This document shows positions 19,360-28,606 of a stretch of DNA of 45,467 bases, piece after piece. The stretch's first letter is position 1. The number at the start of each line of letters is the position of its first letter. Source of the DNA: Planctomycetota bacterium (GTDB lineage Bacteria; Planctomycetota; UBA8108; UBA1146); contig JABHOG010000008.1 in assembly GCA_018694835.1 (NCBI GenBank), forward strand, positions 1 to 45,467, in the 5' to 3' direction. Made by a program: the position numbers and the translations under genes. Under the pieces are notes generated by a model. The model was not told the DNA's origin. It saw only the letters and a list, made by a program, of their open reading frames with translations, and searched no databases.

Positions 19360-20852
19360 AGATGATTCTCTCGCTACTCCTGCTGGTCTCATCGTCCGCC
19401 TTGGCGCATTCCGATGAAATCATGCTCGAATCGATCGCCTCGGCACTCGATTCGGGGAATGCACTGGTGGTGGCAAGAGCCCATGCGGCGTTAGATCGAC
19501 TCGACGACGGGGCGATTCCAGGACTACGAGAAGTTCTCGATCAACCACTGTCGATTCACAGCCGATCGATCCTTGCCGCCAAACTCGGCACGATTCTCAG
19601 TGCGACCCTGGCGAATCTCGATGCGGCGGTCTATGAATTTGCCGCGGCCCGCAACCGGGCCAGGCCTCAAAGCGAGGATTCCGCAGCGGTGGGAGGAGAA
19701 TCTGCAAGGGCTGAACGTGAATCTGCCCGTCGAAAGGTCGAAGCGATCGAACAGCAACTGATCGCAGCAGGACTCCAACTGGGCTCGGCACTGATCCATC
19801 ACCAGGATCTGAGAGGAATTCGATCCTCGCTGGTACAAAGTGTCCACCAGCGGTTACAGAGGTCGCTTCATTCCCAGATGAAAAATCGCTGGACCTCGTG
19901 GTCCGATCCGCAGCAGATTCGACCGGCAGATCTGCGCTGGATCAGCGCATTGCTCGAGCCGTTGGGCGAATCGAGCGATACGGATGCAGTGGCCCACCGC
20001 GCGGCACTGCTGGCCATTGGTCAGCTCGAAAGCCTCGACCATGAACAGATCCTCGATGCACGACGCTGGCTGCTGGTGCTTGGAGAGCATGGCCAGCGTG
20101 CACTCGAAGAGTGGGTAAAACAGCCTCAGACCTCGACCATCCCTCCCGCATCTCGACGAGAATGGAGCGTCCGCAATCGCTTACGAGTTCCTGCCAGACT
20201 CGATACTGAATCCACCCTCTCACTGGCGGGTTGGGATCAATTCGAGGTCTCTGAGAGACTGGAAGCGATGATCAGACTGCGCTCGGCGTACGGAGATCGA
20301 TCCACACCGACGCTGGACCATCTTGCGCGCAAAGATCCCCATCCAGCGGTGAGGAGAAGAGCCGCCGAACTACTGTCACTGCTGGGAGACCCCAGAGGTG
20401 CGCGAATCCTCCTCGCGCAACGGCAGGTCAGTGACCAACAGTTCGAACAAGCGAGTCGCGATGCCGTTCTTCGAGCCGCATCTACACTGCGCGATTCGGG
20501 CGAACTGGAAGAAGCACTCTCGCTACTGGAGGACCTGGCCCTGCGTCTCACCGCCGATGCCGAGGTTCACGAGGCTCTCGGAATCGTCTCTCTGCGTCTA
20601 CGAAATCTCGATCGTGCCATCGAGGAACTGCTCCGAGCAATTTCCCTCGAACCTTCCAACTCCACGACCCGCTACAATCTGGCCTGTGCTCTGGCGCTCG
20701 ACGGGCAGATTGAACCGGCGCTAACAGCCCTCGAGAGTGCAGTGGTCGCAGGATACTCCGATTCGCAACATACCCGGCAAGATCGAGACCTGGAGTCGTT
20801 ACGGGGCCTGGAGCCGTTCGAAACTCTGCTCGAGCGGATGGCTCGACGCTGA
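19356..20852 (+). CDS. Secreted HEAT/TPR-repeat protein with TPR end-of-group domain
   Basis: 498 residues. A signal peptide (MILSLLLLVSSSALAHS) is followed by a helical region with a Glu/Arg/Ala-rich coiled-coil-like stretch near 100-150, HEAT-like helices around 320-370 (LARKDPHPAVRRRAAELLSL), and C-terminal TPRs from about 395 (EVHEALGIVSLRLRNLDRAI; NSTTRYNLACALALDGQ). The end, LESAVVAGYSDSQHTRQDRDL, fits the TPR end-of-group pattern common in planctomycetes. The ATG at 19356 overlaps the upstream stop (ATGA), which fixes the start and implies translational coupling to the UDP-sugar pyrophosphorylase. A scaffold or interaction role in the periplasm is the most that can be inferred. Confidence 0.85.
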   Translation: MKMILSLLLLVSSSALAHSDEIMLESIASALDSGNALVVARAHAALDRLDDGAIPGLREVLDQPLSIHSRSILAAKLGTILSATLANLDAAVYEFAAARNRARPQSEDSAAVGGESARAERESARRKVEAIEQQLIAAGLQLGSALIHHQDLRGIRSSLVQSVHQRLQRSLHSQMKNRWTSWSDPQQIRPADLRWISALLEPLGESSDTDAVAHRAALLAIGQLESLDHEQILDARRWLLVLGEHGQRALEEWVKQPQTSTIPPASRREWSVRNRLRVPARLDTESTLSLAGWDQFEVSERLEAMIRLRSAYGDRSTPTLDHLARKDPHPAVRRRAAELLSLLGDPRGARILLAQRQVSDQQFEQASRDAVLRAASTLRDSGELEEALSLLEDLALRLTADAEVHEALGIVSLRLRNLDRAIEELLRAISLEPSNSTTRYNLACALALDGQIEPALTALESAVVAGYSDSQHTRQDRDLESLRGLEPFETLLERMARR

Positions 20853-20924
20853 CCAAGCGGCCCAATTGTGGGTCTGATGTTATTATTCCGGGGAAGGACC
20901 CGGCTCCCTGCCGGGACAAAATCA

Positions 20925-23414
20925 ATGCCTCAGATGGTCCGATCCGCCGGGATCCCCGGCGATGCTGCACGTACTATGCTCGATCTCTCCAGTGGTCTAC
21001 CCGATGGAACCTGGCACCTCCAACCGGATGATCCTGAAGCTCCCGACATCCGGATCCAACTGGAAGCCGGCCGGTTGGTCGACCTCGATCGCCCGGGACA
21101 ACCGAGCGTTCTCCACCGGGCCCTGATCCTCGATGGTCCGCTGCGACCCCGCGAACGAGATCGCTGGATCAAACGTGGCGCCGACCTGGGAACATGTCCC
21201 GGGCTGCTGTGCCTCGAACAACAGGGCATCGAAGCGAGTGTGGCAGGGGAACAGATCGGCAAGATCATCGACGAGGACCTGGTACTGGTCCTCGGTGCCG
21301 GAGATGCCACCTGGTCCGGCCCCTCGATGGAACCGATCCTCTCGGGGCTTCACGGCCGAGTCGATCTGGGAGACTCGCTCGAGGAGGTACTCTTTCGCTC
21401 CGCCTCGAGACACCGGTTATGGGATGGGATTACCGATCTCCCCATGATGAGGGATGTGGTCGCTGCCACCCCCTCCGCCATGACGATCATCTCCGATCCA
21501 CAAGCCGGTGCCGAGGAAAAGGTGATCATCGAACTGGCGGACGGCCACAAGGACATCGCCGAGATCGTCGGCGGACGACCCGACCCGTGGCGAGCTCTCG
21601 ATCGCCTGATGGGACTGCTGGAAGAGGGTTATCTCGAGACGCAGAGTGCCATGGAACTGTTCCGCAATGGCGAATCTGCCCTCGCTCAAGATCAACCCGC
21701 AACCGCCCTGAGGCGCTGGCGTAGAGCAGAGGAACTGGGTCTGGATGACTTCGACCTGGGAGCGCGCATCGGAGAAGCCTGTGCGGCTACCGGAAGATCT
21801 TCGGAAGCGGCGCGACGTCTTCGAGCTCATGCGCAGCGCTGCTCTGAGCAGGTTCGCATCGAAGCGGCCCGAGATGCGTGGACTGGAGTGGTACTCCTGG
21901 ATCCCACGGATATCGAAGCGCGCCAGAGAGCCCTGACCTTGTGGGTTCGCAATCCCGGCGAAGATCCGAAACCGGCAGCGCGACTGGCGCAGGCCCTGAT
22001 CGATGCAGGATCCGCGGAATCCGCTTGCCAGTTACTCGACTCGATCGGTGCCCATCTCCCCGATCCTCAACTTCACTCCCTTCACGAGCAAGCGGCACAG
22101 GCGAGCGGCGATCCAGAAGCGGCACAGCGAGCACGATGGCGCCAAGCCGAGGCGCTGCGAGCCACAGGACAATGGTCCGATGCCACCGAGTTGTATCAGC
22201 AACTGGCAGCCGAAAATGACCAGACCTCGCTTCTGATGTTGCGTCTGGTTGAATCCGCACTGCAAAAATCCGCCAGCGATATGGCAGAGCAGTACACCGA
22301 GAAAGCACTGCGCAATGAGAACGGTACCCTCCGTCCTCTCGATCCCGCTTCCCGAGAGGCGATCAGCCTCATCCTTCAACACGACGATGCGCCCGCCACT
22401 CTGCACTGCTGGAATGCCGACGATGCACGATCTCAACAGCAACCACAGAGAGAAGCAGAGGCACGTCGCCACCAGTGGCAAGCACACTGCAATGAATCGA
22501 ACATCGATGCGGCGAGGAAAGCCGCTCGCCGCTGTCACGAATTGTCCCCCGGAGTTGCGGAGGTCGCCCTCGAACGATCCAAACTGGAAGAACGCGCGGG
22601 TCAGCCAGGAGAGGCAGCCCTCATCCTGGAATCACTGCTCCACGAGTTGCCCACCGATCACCCTGCAGTTCCTACTGCAGTGGAATCGCTACTGGCCCTC
22701 GATCGAACTCGAAAGGTCGCCCTGCAACATTCGTTGCAGTTGAGCGATCCCGATTCGACCCGCCATCAGGCGACTCAACTCGCCCTCGGATTGATCCAGG
22801 TGCTCGAAGGAGAGTCCTTCACGGCATCTCCCGAAGCGGGAGCGCAGGCGATGGTGCTGGGCATCATCTCTGCACTTCTGGAGACGGGGACAGGGCGTGA
22901 AGCTGCCCTCACTACCATTGCCGACCAGTTGTCGCGTCACCCCGATCCGCTGGTTCACCTGCTTTGCGCAACCGTCGCAAAACACCAGCCAGATCACCCA
23001 CTACTGCAACGAGCCACCCAACCCCCGGCCGCCAGCGCCAGACCCGCCGCTGTGGTGCGCTCCAGTATCGGCGACATCACCGATAAACTGCGAGGGGTAC
23101 AGACCAGCCCCGGAGAACCCACCGCGTCCGATCCCTCGGCTCCTCCTCAGGAACAGCCAGGATCGCCACCCCAGCAAAGCCCGGCTTCACCACCACCAAA
23201 TCAGGGGATCCAAGCGTCTCTGAATCGGCTCCGCTCGCTCCGTGGGGACACTTCACCGCCACCCAAGTCTCCTCAAGGGGAGACTCTCGAGCCTGAACCC
23301 GGTCCAGATCCGGTGGCCACACCCGCCGCTCTACCCCCACCAGTCGCGACCGGCAGTCTCCAGTCGGCAGCCTCAAAACTGGGTTCTTTGAGAGGACCTT
23401 CCAACGAAAGTTGA
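20925..23414 (+). CDS. TPR protein with DUF4388-like N-terminus and proline-rich tail
   Basis: 829 residues, no signal peptide, so probably cytoplasmic. Residues ~15-120 (GTWHLQ...IRIQLEAGRLVDLDRPG) and ~155-250 (LGDSLEEVLFRSASRHRLWDGI; ELADGHKDIAEIVGG) resemble DUF4388/PATAN-type domains, which accompany two-component regulators. A large TPR array fills ~260-690 (ALRRWRRAEELGLDDFDLGA; ARRLRAHAQR; QWSDATELYQQLAAEN). The last ~120 residues are Pro/Ser/Gln-rich and contain three related short motifs: ITDKLRGV, NRLRSLRGD, SKLGSLRGP. The start is not certain. I chose the ATG at 20925, but an ATG and a GTG in the same frame lie up to 57 bases upstream and all have weak ribosome sites. A hairpin (CCCGGC/GCCGGG, 20899-20915) lies just before the chosen start. 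Confidence 0.82.
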   Translation: MPQMVRSAGIPGDAARTMLDLSSGLPDGTWHLQPDDPEAPDIRIQLEAGRLVDLDRPGQPSVLHRALILDGPLRPRERDRWIKRGADLGTCPGLLCLEQQGIEASVAGEQIGKIIDEDLVLVLGAGDATWSGPSMEPILSGLHGRVDLGDSLEEVLFRSASRHRLWDGITDLPMMRDVVAATPSAMTIISDPQAGAEEKVIIELADGHKDIAEIVGGRPDPWRALDRLMGLLEEGYLETQSAMELFRNGESALAQDQPATALRRWRRAEELGLDDFDLGARIGEACAATGRSSEAARRLRAHAQRCSEQVRIEAARDAWTGVVLLDPTDIEARQRALTLWVRNPGEDPKPAARLAQALIDAGSAESACQLLDSIGAHLPDPQLHSLHEQAAQASGDPEAAQRARWRQAEALRATGQWSDATELYQQLAAENDQTSLLMLRLVESALQKSASDMAEQYTEKALRNENGTLRPLDPASREAISLILQHDDAPATLHCWNADDARSQQQPQREAEARRHQWQAHCNESNIDAARKAARRCHELSPGVAEVALERSKLEERAGQPGEAALILESLLHELPTDHPAVPTAVESLLALDRTRKVALQHSLQLSDPDSTRHQATQLALGLIQVLEGESFTASPEAGAQAMVLGIISALLETGTGREAALTTIADQLSRHPDPLVHLLCATVAKHQPDHPLLQRATQPPAASARPAAVVRSSIGDITDKLRGVQTSPGEPTASDPSAPPQEQPGSPPQQSPASPPPNQGIQASLNRLRSLRGDTSPPPKSPQGETLEPEPGPDPVATPAALPPPVATGSLQSAASKLGSLRGPSNES

Positions 23415-23461
23415 CCTGAGCGGCCAAGATCCCTAGGATCCGAACTGACGAATTGAAATGG

Positions 23462-23535
23462 GGCGGCATCGCCAAGTGGTAAGGCACGGGTTTGCAAAAC
23501 CCGCATCCCCGGTTCGAATCCGGGTGCCGCCTCCA
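23462..23535 (+). tRNA. tRNA-Cys (anticodon GCA)
   Basis: A cloverleaf can be drawn by hand: acceptor GGCGGCA (23462-23468) with TGCCGCC (23525-23531), anticodon stem CGGGT/ACCCG, loop TTGCAAA with anticodon GCA at 23494-23496, and T-arm CCGGTTCGAATCCGG. The short D-arm GCCAAGTGGTAAGGC is typical of tRNA-Cys. Discriminator U and an encoded CCA end the gene at 23535. It lies 47 bases after the TPR gene. Confidence 0.97.
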
Positions 23536-23550
23536 ATCATTCGCAACCTC

Positions 23551-23592
23551 AGCGAGTCGCATCAAACACGGTGCGACTCGCTGTTTCTTTTC
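23551..23592 (+). terminator. Rho-independent terminator after tRNA-Cys
   Basis: An 11-bp perfect stem, AGCGAGTCGCA (23551-23561) with TGCGACTCGCT (23572-23582), closes a 10-base loop. It is followed by GTTTCTTTT. It ends the tRNA-Cys transcript and possibly that of the TPR gene upstream. Confidence 0.85.
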
Positions 23593-23838
23593 CTGGCCAG
23601 GTAGAATCCCACTGGCCGGTGGCTCAGCCTCCACTCCCACATCTGCGCTGAGAGATCCCCACCTCACTACTCTCTGGCAACTTCGGAAGTCAGGGAGGAG
23701 GGTTGCATCCCTCTCTCACTTCCCGAACCGACCATTCCATCAAAACCTAGGAAATAAGAGACCTGTTTGGTCAGAATTATCTCCTATCCATGGCTGGAGA
23801 GACAGGATTGCCCCCTCACACCCAGATCCCCAAGACAC

Positions 23839-23971
23839 TATAATCGGGAGTACGAGGTTGAAGAGATCTCGATAACAGAGGATTGCCCGGGGGGGCAATC
23901 GTACATGCAGGTGAGGAGTTCTACCGGGTAAGCTCGGAGGCCTGCGTGTATTGGAAGGGAGTGTTCTCGGG
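23839..23971 (+). promoter_or_regulatory. Candidate promoter (TATAAT) and structured 5' leader of the FG-GAP gene
   Basis: A perfect TATAAT lies at 23839-23844, with no good -35 box at 17 bases. Transcription starting near 23851 would give a leader of about 120 bases. Two hairpins follow: GATTGCCC/GGGCAATC (23881-23888 with 23893-23900, loop GGGG), then a two-tier structure with outer stem ACATGCAGG (23903-23911) to CCTGCGTGT (23941-23949) and inner stem CCGGG/CTCGG (23924-23928 with 23933-23937, loop TAAG). The ribosome site GGAAGGGAG (23953-23961) begins four bases after the outer stem. I do not recognise it as a known riboswitch. The remaining sequence between the tRNA terminator and the promoter (23593-23838) holds nothing I can name. 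Confidence 0.5.
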
Positions 23972-26533
23972 ATGAATCTCAGAGTTCCTTTGCATATAGG
24001 GTGTGTGACAATTTGGCTTGCCATGTTCCTCTCTGCGCCGCTACTGGCTCAGCCGGACTGGGTACAATTCAACGATGAGACTGCGAGTCGAATCAACGCA
24101 GCGTCAAATGTCTCGATCAATGACGTGGCTGAAAAAGACTATGCCTGGGGTGATGTCGACCTGGATGGTGACACCGACTTGATCATCGTACGGAAACTAG
24201 CCTTCACCACCGGTGGAGTCTCTGCGTTCCGGTCCAACCTGCTTCTCCTCAACCAGGGTGGAATTCTGGTCGACCGTACCGTCGACTTCGCCAGCGCTTC
24301 GGATGTCGCCGGTGATAGTGGATTCCTGACCCCGACCAACGACCGCGATGTGATCCTCGCCGATGTCACCGGAGATGGCTGGCTCGACATCGTGACCGCC
24401 GTCACACTTGCGGACGGCTCTCCCAAACACATCGCATACCCCAGGGTCTACCGTAATCTGGGATTGAGTGCTGGAGTCTGGCAGGGATTCCTCCACGAAG
24501 ATGAACGAATCCCTCAGTTCGAGGGAAACGTTCCCGGCGGTACTGTCCCCCATGCACCACGATTCTGCTCCCTCGATGCGGGAGATATCGATGGGGATGG
24601 AGACCTGGATATCTACCTCGGTGATTACGACAGCGGTGGAGGTCAGACTCTCGACTTCAATGACCGCCTACTGATCAACGATGGCAACGGTTTCTTCACT
24701 GATCAAACTGCGAGTTTCTTCTCCGGCTCCATCATCATCGGTGGCAGCCCATTCCCGTTCCAACAATCTGCATTTGGTATGGCTTCCTCGATTCGCGACA
24801 TGAATGGGGATGGATCGCTCGACATCATCAAAGACACCGCTCTCAACCCACCGCAATACGTTGGGATCTCCTACAATGATGCGGCCAACACCGGCAATTT
24901 CGCCTCTCACAAGGAGAGTTGGGCAAGCATGGCTCCTTACCATGTGACCGTCGGCGATCTCAATGCCGATGGCGCCAATGATCTGGTAGTCACCGACGAC
25001 AACGCCGATTCCTATCTGATCAATACCGGCAACGACAGCAGCGGTCTGGCCAACTTCACTCGGTTCTTTTACTCCTTCCAGGGAGGAACCGGAGCCACCG
25101 GGGATGACGGTTTTGGAGGCAACTCTCTGATCGCAGACCTCAACAATGATGGTTGGAACGATGTCATCATCACGGATGTCGATGTCGATATCGCAGGCTG
25201 CAACCGCCGGATGCACATTTACCACAATCTTGGAAATGCCCCCAACGTCACCTTGCAACAGGAGAATGATGGAGGGCTATGGAGACCCAACGGAGTTCAT
25301 GACGTCGCAGTCTTCGACATCAATGGAGACGGCTGGCTCGACATGGTGATCGGAACCTGTTCCGGCACCGAGGTGTGGATGAATGAAGCTCCGATTGGTT
25401 TGAACTTGACCTTCCCCCTGGGGATCCCAGATGCCGTTCCCTGCTCGGGTACGGTGGGGATCACGGTCCTTGCGGAGCCCTTCGGAGGAGGAGTCCTCTC
25501 CACATCCTCTGTCAAACTCCACGTCAGTACCGACGGCGGCCCCTTCGTCGAGAACTCGATGACCGCAGGACCCGGTGGACTGTTCGAGGGAACTCTTGAC
25601 GGATCACAAGGAAGCGTTTCCATCGAGTGGTTCGTCTCCGCCGCACTGACCAGTGGCATGATCGCCAATAGCCCAACGGTACTGAATCTGATCGGCGATG
25701 AGATCACACGAAATACCGAGAACTTCGAGACTGGTGCCAGTGGCTGGACTGTCCAGTCGGATGCGTCGGTCACCGCTGGAAGCTGGGTCCGAGCGATCCC
25801 CAACGGGACATCCAGCGGGGGGACCCCATCGGCACCAAGTGTTGCGGCCAACGGCCAGTGGTGCTGGGTGACCGGCAATGGAGCCCCTGGAGGAGCGGCA
25901 GGGACCGCAGACCTCGATGGAGGTCCGACTCATCTCATCAGCCCCAGTTTCAATCTTGCCGGATCCAATGGAACCGTCAGTTTTAATCTCTGGTACGCCA
26001 ATATCGAGTCCGATCCCACACAGATGGATGAGATGTCGTTCTCCATCTCGATCGACGGTGGCGCCACGTGGACCACCGCCATGGTAGTGGGAGGCGCCCT
26101 GGGAACCTCGGGGACATGGCAAAACTTCCAGATCAACCTCGGAGATGTGGTCAGCACGACCGCCAATACCATGTTCCGTTTCACCGCTTCAGATTCACCG
26201 AACAACTCGCTCACCGAGGTGGCAGTCGATGACTTTGTGATCGAGACGGTTACCTGTGGTGGTGGTTCGATCATCTTCAAGCGTGGTGATGTGAATCTCG
26301 ATGGAAACCTGGATATCAGTGATCCAGTGACCATTCTTCAGATGCTCTTCAACAGTGCCTCGGTCGGATGTGACGACGCTGCAGATGCTAACGATGATTC
26401 GGCGCTGAATATTGCGGATGCTGTGGCGGTGCTTTCCTCGCTGTTCGGGGGAGCGGGCAACTTGCCAGAACCGGTCAACTGTGGGCAGGATCCAACCGAC
26501 GACGGCCTCACCTGTTTGACTGGATGCCCCTAG
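23972..26533 (+). CDS. Secreted FG-GAP/VCBS-repeat protein with C-terminal dockerin-like module
   Basis: 853 residues. After a signal peptide (WLAMFLSAPLLA, cut near residue 27) come about seven FG-GAP/VCBS-like calcium loops: DVDLDGDTDLIIV, DVTGDGWLDIV, DIDGDGDLDIY, DMNGDGSLDII, DLNADGANDLVV, DLNNDGWNDVII, DINGDGWLDMV. These suggest a seven-bladed propeller. A middle beta region (~480-590) and a MAM/jelly-roll-like domain (~600-765) follow. The C-terminus (~768-853) is a dockerin-like module with two repeats (RGDVNLDGNLDISD, DANDDSALNIADA), four cysteines and the ending CGQDPTDDGLTC. The ATG at 23972 is preceded by GGAAGGGAG; a TTG 21 bases upstream is less likely. Surface or extracellular location is inferred; the binding partner is unknown. 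Confidence 0.88.
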   Translation: MNLRVPLHIGCVTIWLAMFLSAPLLAQPDWVQFNDETASRINAASNVSINDVAEKDYAWGDVDLDGDTDLIIVRKLAFTTGGVSAFRSNLLLLNQGGILVDRTVDFASASDVAGDSGFLTPTNDRDVILADVTGDGWLDIVTAVTLADGSPKHIAYPRVYRNLGLSAGVWQGFLHEDERIPQFEGNVPGGTVPHAPRFCSLDAGDIDGDGDLDIYLGDYDSGGGQTLDFNDRLLINDGNGFFTDQTASFFSGSIIIGGSPFPFQQSAFGMASSIRDMNGDGSLDIIKDTALNPPQYVGISYNDAANTGNFASHKESWASMAPYHVTVGDLNADGANDLVVTDDNADSYLINTGNDSSGLANFTRFFYSFQGGTGATGDDGFGGNSLIADLNNDGWNDVIITDVDVDIAGCNRRMHIYHNLGNAPNVTLQQENDGGLWRPNGVHDVAVFDINGDGWLDMVIGTCSGTEVWMNEAPIGLNLTFPLGIPDAVPCSGTVGITVLAEPFGGGVLSTSSVKLHVSTDGGPFVENSMTAGPGGLFEGTLDGSQGSVSIEWFVSAALTSGMIANSPTVLNLIGDEITRNTENFETGASGWTVQSDASVTAGSWVRAIPNGTSSGGTPSAPSVAANGQWCWVTGNGAPGGAAGTADLDGGPTHLISPSFNLAGSNGTVSFNLWYANIESDPTQMDEMSFSISIDGGATWTTAMVVGGALGTSGTWQNFQINLGDVVSTTANTMFRFTASDSPNNSLTEVAVDDFVIETVTCGGGSIIFKRGDVNLDGNLDISDPVTILQMLFNSASVGCDDAADANDDSALNIADAVAVLSSLFGGAGNLPEPVNCGQDPTDDGLTCLTGCP

Positions 26534-26604
26534 GCATTCGGGTGGATCAATAGAGGGCAGCAGCGCTGCACCTTTGACCGCTACTCAGTTCGGCTAGTGG
26601 ACGG

Positions 26605-26643
26605 AACCCTTGCCGATCGCTCATGATGCGATAGGCAAGGGTT
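26605..26643 (+). terminator. Terminator-like hairpin after the FG-GAP gene
   Basis: AACCCTTGCCgATCGC (26605-26620) pairs with GCGATaGGCAAGGGTT (26628-26643), giving 15 pairs with one mismatch and a 7-base loop. The following CTCGTTCTC is only moderately U-rich. It lies 72 bases after the stop. The rest of the gap to 26827 contains only a 6-bp hairpin (26722-26739). Confidence 0.6.
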
Positions 26644-26827
26644 CTCGTTCTCACCGACCTACGGTCCGGGAACCGAACAGTCCTGGAAGATCAAACTGCG
26701 ATCGGCAACTACTGCCACCATACTCCCTTCCATGGGAGTCTGATCGGAGTTCGTGCCTGTTGAGCAGTGCGATATGAATTTGTGGGAGTTATGAAATCGA
26801 TAGGTGTTAGAAGTTCGGGGATGAGTG

Positions 26828-28606
26828 ATGGAAAATAGATCTGAAAAATCAGGCTACAGGAGTGGAAGCATTCTCTTCTTACTGGCGAAGCAGGGATTAC
26901 TGCTGCTGCTGGTAATCGCACCTCTTGTAGTGGAAGGACAAACGCTCCAACCTCGGGTGGGAGAGCCCATCGAAGGGTTGACCGCATCTCAGTTGGATCG
27001 CTTCCTCGCGGGAAAGGTTGAATTCCAGCGCACCTTTACCGCAGAAACGGGACTGGGACCTGGCTTCAACCAGGATTCTTGTGCTTCCTGCCACTCTCTT
27101 CCCATCGGCGGGTCGGGATCGATCAAGGTGACCCGCTTTGGCTCCGCCGACAAGGGCGAGCCGTTTGATCCCCTCGCTTCGGAAGGGGGCTCACTACTGC
27201 AGGCCAATGCCATCTCCGATGACTGCCTGGAAAGCGTTCCTGTCGATGCCACCATCGTCATCGAACGAACCACTCCGTCGATTCTCGGCGCAGGTCTGAT
27301 TGAAGCGATCCCTCAAGCGGATCTTCTGGCTCTTCAATCAAACGGAGGTGTGGCCCACATGGTAGGTCTACTGGAGGACCCGATGGCTCCACTGACGGTA
27401 GGACGCTTCGGCTGGAAGGCGCAGGTTGCTACTCTGCTTTCTTTCAGCGGTGATGCCACCCTCAACGAGATGGGAATCACCAATTCCATCGTCGGAACTG
27501 AAAATGCACCCAACGGAGACGCAAACTTGCTGGCGCAATGCGATTTGGTCGCCGACCCGGAAGAGCCACTCGTCGATGGTATCCTGTTCGTCGAGCGGAT
27601 CACCGACTTCCAGCGCTACCTCGCCCCTCCTCCCCAGACGCCAAGGAGCGGAATGAGCGGAGAGACGCTCTTTAACTCGATCGGCTGTGCCAGTTGCCAC
27701 AATCCCGAGTACATCAGCGGAACCGCTCCTGAAGCGGCTCTTTCGGGGATCACTTTCCGACCGTACAGCGACTTCCTGCTCCACGATATGGCGGGACTGG
27801 GAGACGGAATCGTCCAGGGAGATGCTCTCGACTACGAGATGAAAACCCCTCCACTCTGGGGTCTTCGCATTCGAGGAGAGTTCCTTCACGATGGCCGAGT
27901 ACAGGTTCAGACTTTCCAACAAGGAATCGACGATGCGGTCGCCTGGCATTTCGGCGAGGGATCGACGGCATCCTTCAACTACTCACAATTGACCCCCACC
28001 GAGCAGGCTCAAGTCGGCGCATTTCTCGCCTCACTGGGGAGAGCAGAGTTTGATATGAGTGGAGATGGCTACATCGGTTCTGCTGACCTGGCAGGATTCA
28101 TCAACTGCTGGACTGGCGATGCTCCCGGATCCTTCGATGCAGATTCTCCCTGTGCCGTCAGCGATCTCGATGCGGATGGAGATGTCGACGCTGCCGATCT
28201 TGCGGCACTGGAAACGGCGTACCTCGATCCTCTGGAAGATTGCGACTCGAATGGTGTGTGGGATCTGGAGCAGATCTTGCTCATGGGTGGGGATGCCAAT
28301 GGCGATGGAATCCTCGACAGTTGTCCAGAGGTGAGTTTCCGTAGAGGAGACAGCAACGCCGATGGTGCAGTGGACATCGGAGATCCCGTTCTCTCCCTGG
28401 GGATCCTCTTCTCAGGGTCTACCGCTGCCACCTGTGCGGATTCCACCGATGCCAATGATGATGGTACCTTTGACATCAGCGATCCAGTCTTCGAACTCAC
28501 CTTCCTCTTCTCGGGCGGTGCGGCGATGCCGGCCCCGGGACTCGATTGCGGACCCGATCCCACCACGGATGGTCTCGATTGCGCCAGTTACTCCAGTTGT
28601 CCATGA
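26828..28606 (+). CDS. Di-haem DHOR (DUF1111) oxidoreductase with calcium-binding C-terminal tail
   Basis: 592 residues. PF06537-type periplasmic c-type cytochrome, a presumed thiol oxidoreductase or peroxidase relative. A signal segment (LLLLLVIAPLVVEG) precedes the haem sites CASCH at 85-89 and CASCH at 287-291. Other DHOR landmarks are seen: TPSILGAGLIEAIP, GRFGWKAQVATLLSF, LHDMAGLGDGI, MKTPPLWGLRIRGEFLHDGR. From about 400 the protein is a chain of Ca-binding units: an EF-hand pair (DMSGDGYIGSADL, DLDADGDVDAADL), a short thrombospondin-3-like stretch (DANGDGILDSC), then the four-cysteine dockerin-like module (RGDSNADGAVDIGD, DANDDGTFDISD, ending CGPDPTTDGLDC). The ATG at 26828 is preceded in frame by a GTG; the ribosome site is weak. 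Haem attachment requires the cytochrome c maturation system, which is not in this window. Confidence 0.9.
   Translation: MENRSEKSGYRSGSILFLLAKQGLLLLLVIAPLVVEGQTLQPRVGEPIEGLTASQLDRFLAGKVEFQRTFTAETGLGPGFNQDSCASCHSLPIGGSGSIKVTRFGSADKGEPFDPLASEGGSLLQANAISDDCLESVPVDATIVIERTTPSILGAGLIEAIPQADLLALQSNGGVAHMVGLLEDPMAPLTVGRFGWKAQVATLLSFSGDATLNEMGITNSIVGTENAPNGDANLLAQCDLVADPEEPLVDGILFVERITDFQRYLAPPPQTPRSGMSGETLFNSIGCASCHNPEYISGTAPEAALSGITFRPYSDFLLHDMAGLGDGIVQGDALDYEMKTPPLWGLRIRGEFLHDGRVQVQTFQQGIDDAVAWHFGEGSTASFNYSQLTPTEQAQVGAFLASLGRAEFDMSGDGYIGSADLAGFINCWTGDAPGSFDADSPCAVSDLDADGDVDAADLAALETAYLDPLEDCDSNGVWDLEQILLMGGDANGDGILDSCPEVSFRRGDSNADGAVDIGDPVLSLGILFSGSTAATCADSTDANDDGTFDISDPVFELTFLFSGGAAMPAPGLDCGPDPTTDGLDCASYSSCP

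Noticed and set aside
23077-23667. 196-codon minus-strand open frame over tRNA-Cys
   Set aside because: Crosses the tRNA, its terminator and the TPR gene; a shadow.
23808-23844. TTGCCC as -35 for the TATAAT at 23839
   Set aside because: Spacer would be 25 bases, too long; only the -10 is kept.
23881-23900. Hairpin as a terminator
   Set aside because: No U-run follows and it lies between a -10 box and a start codon, so a leader element is more likely.
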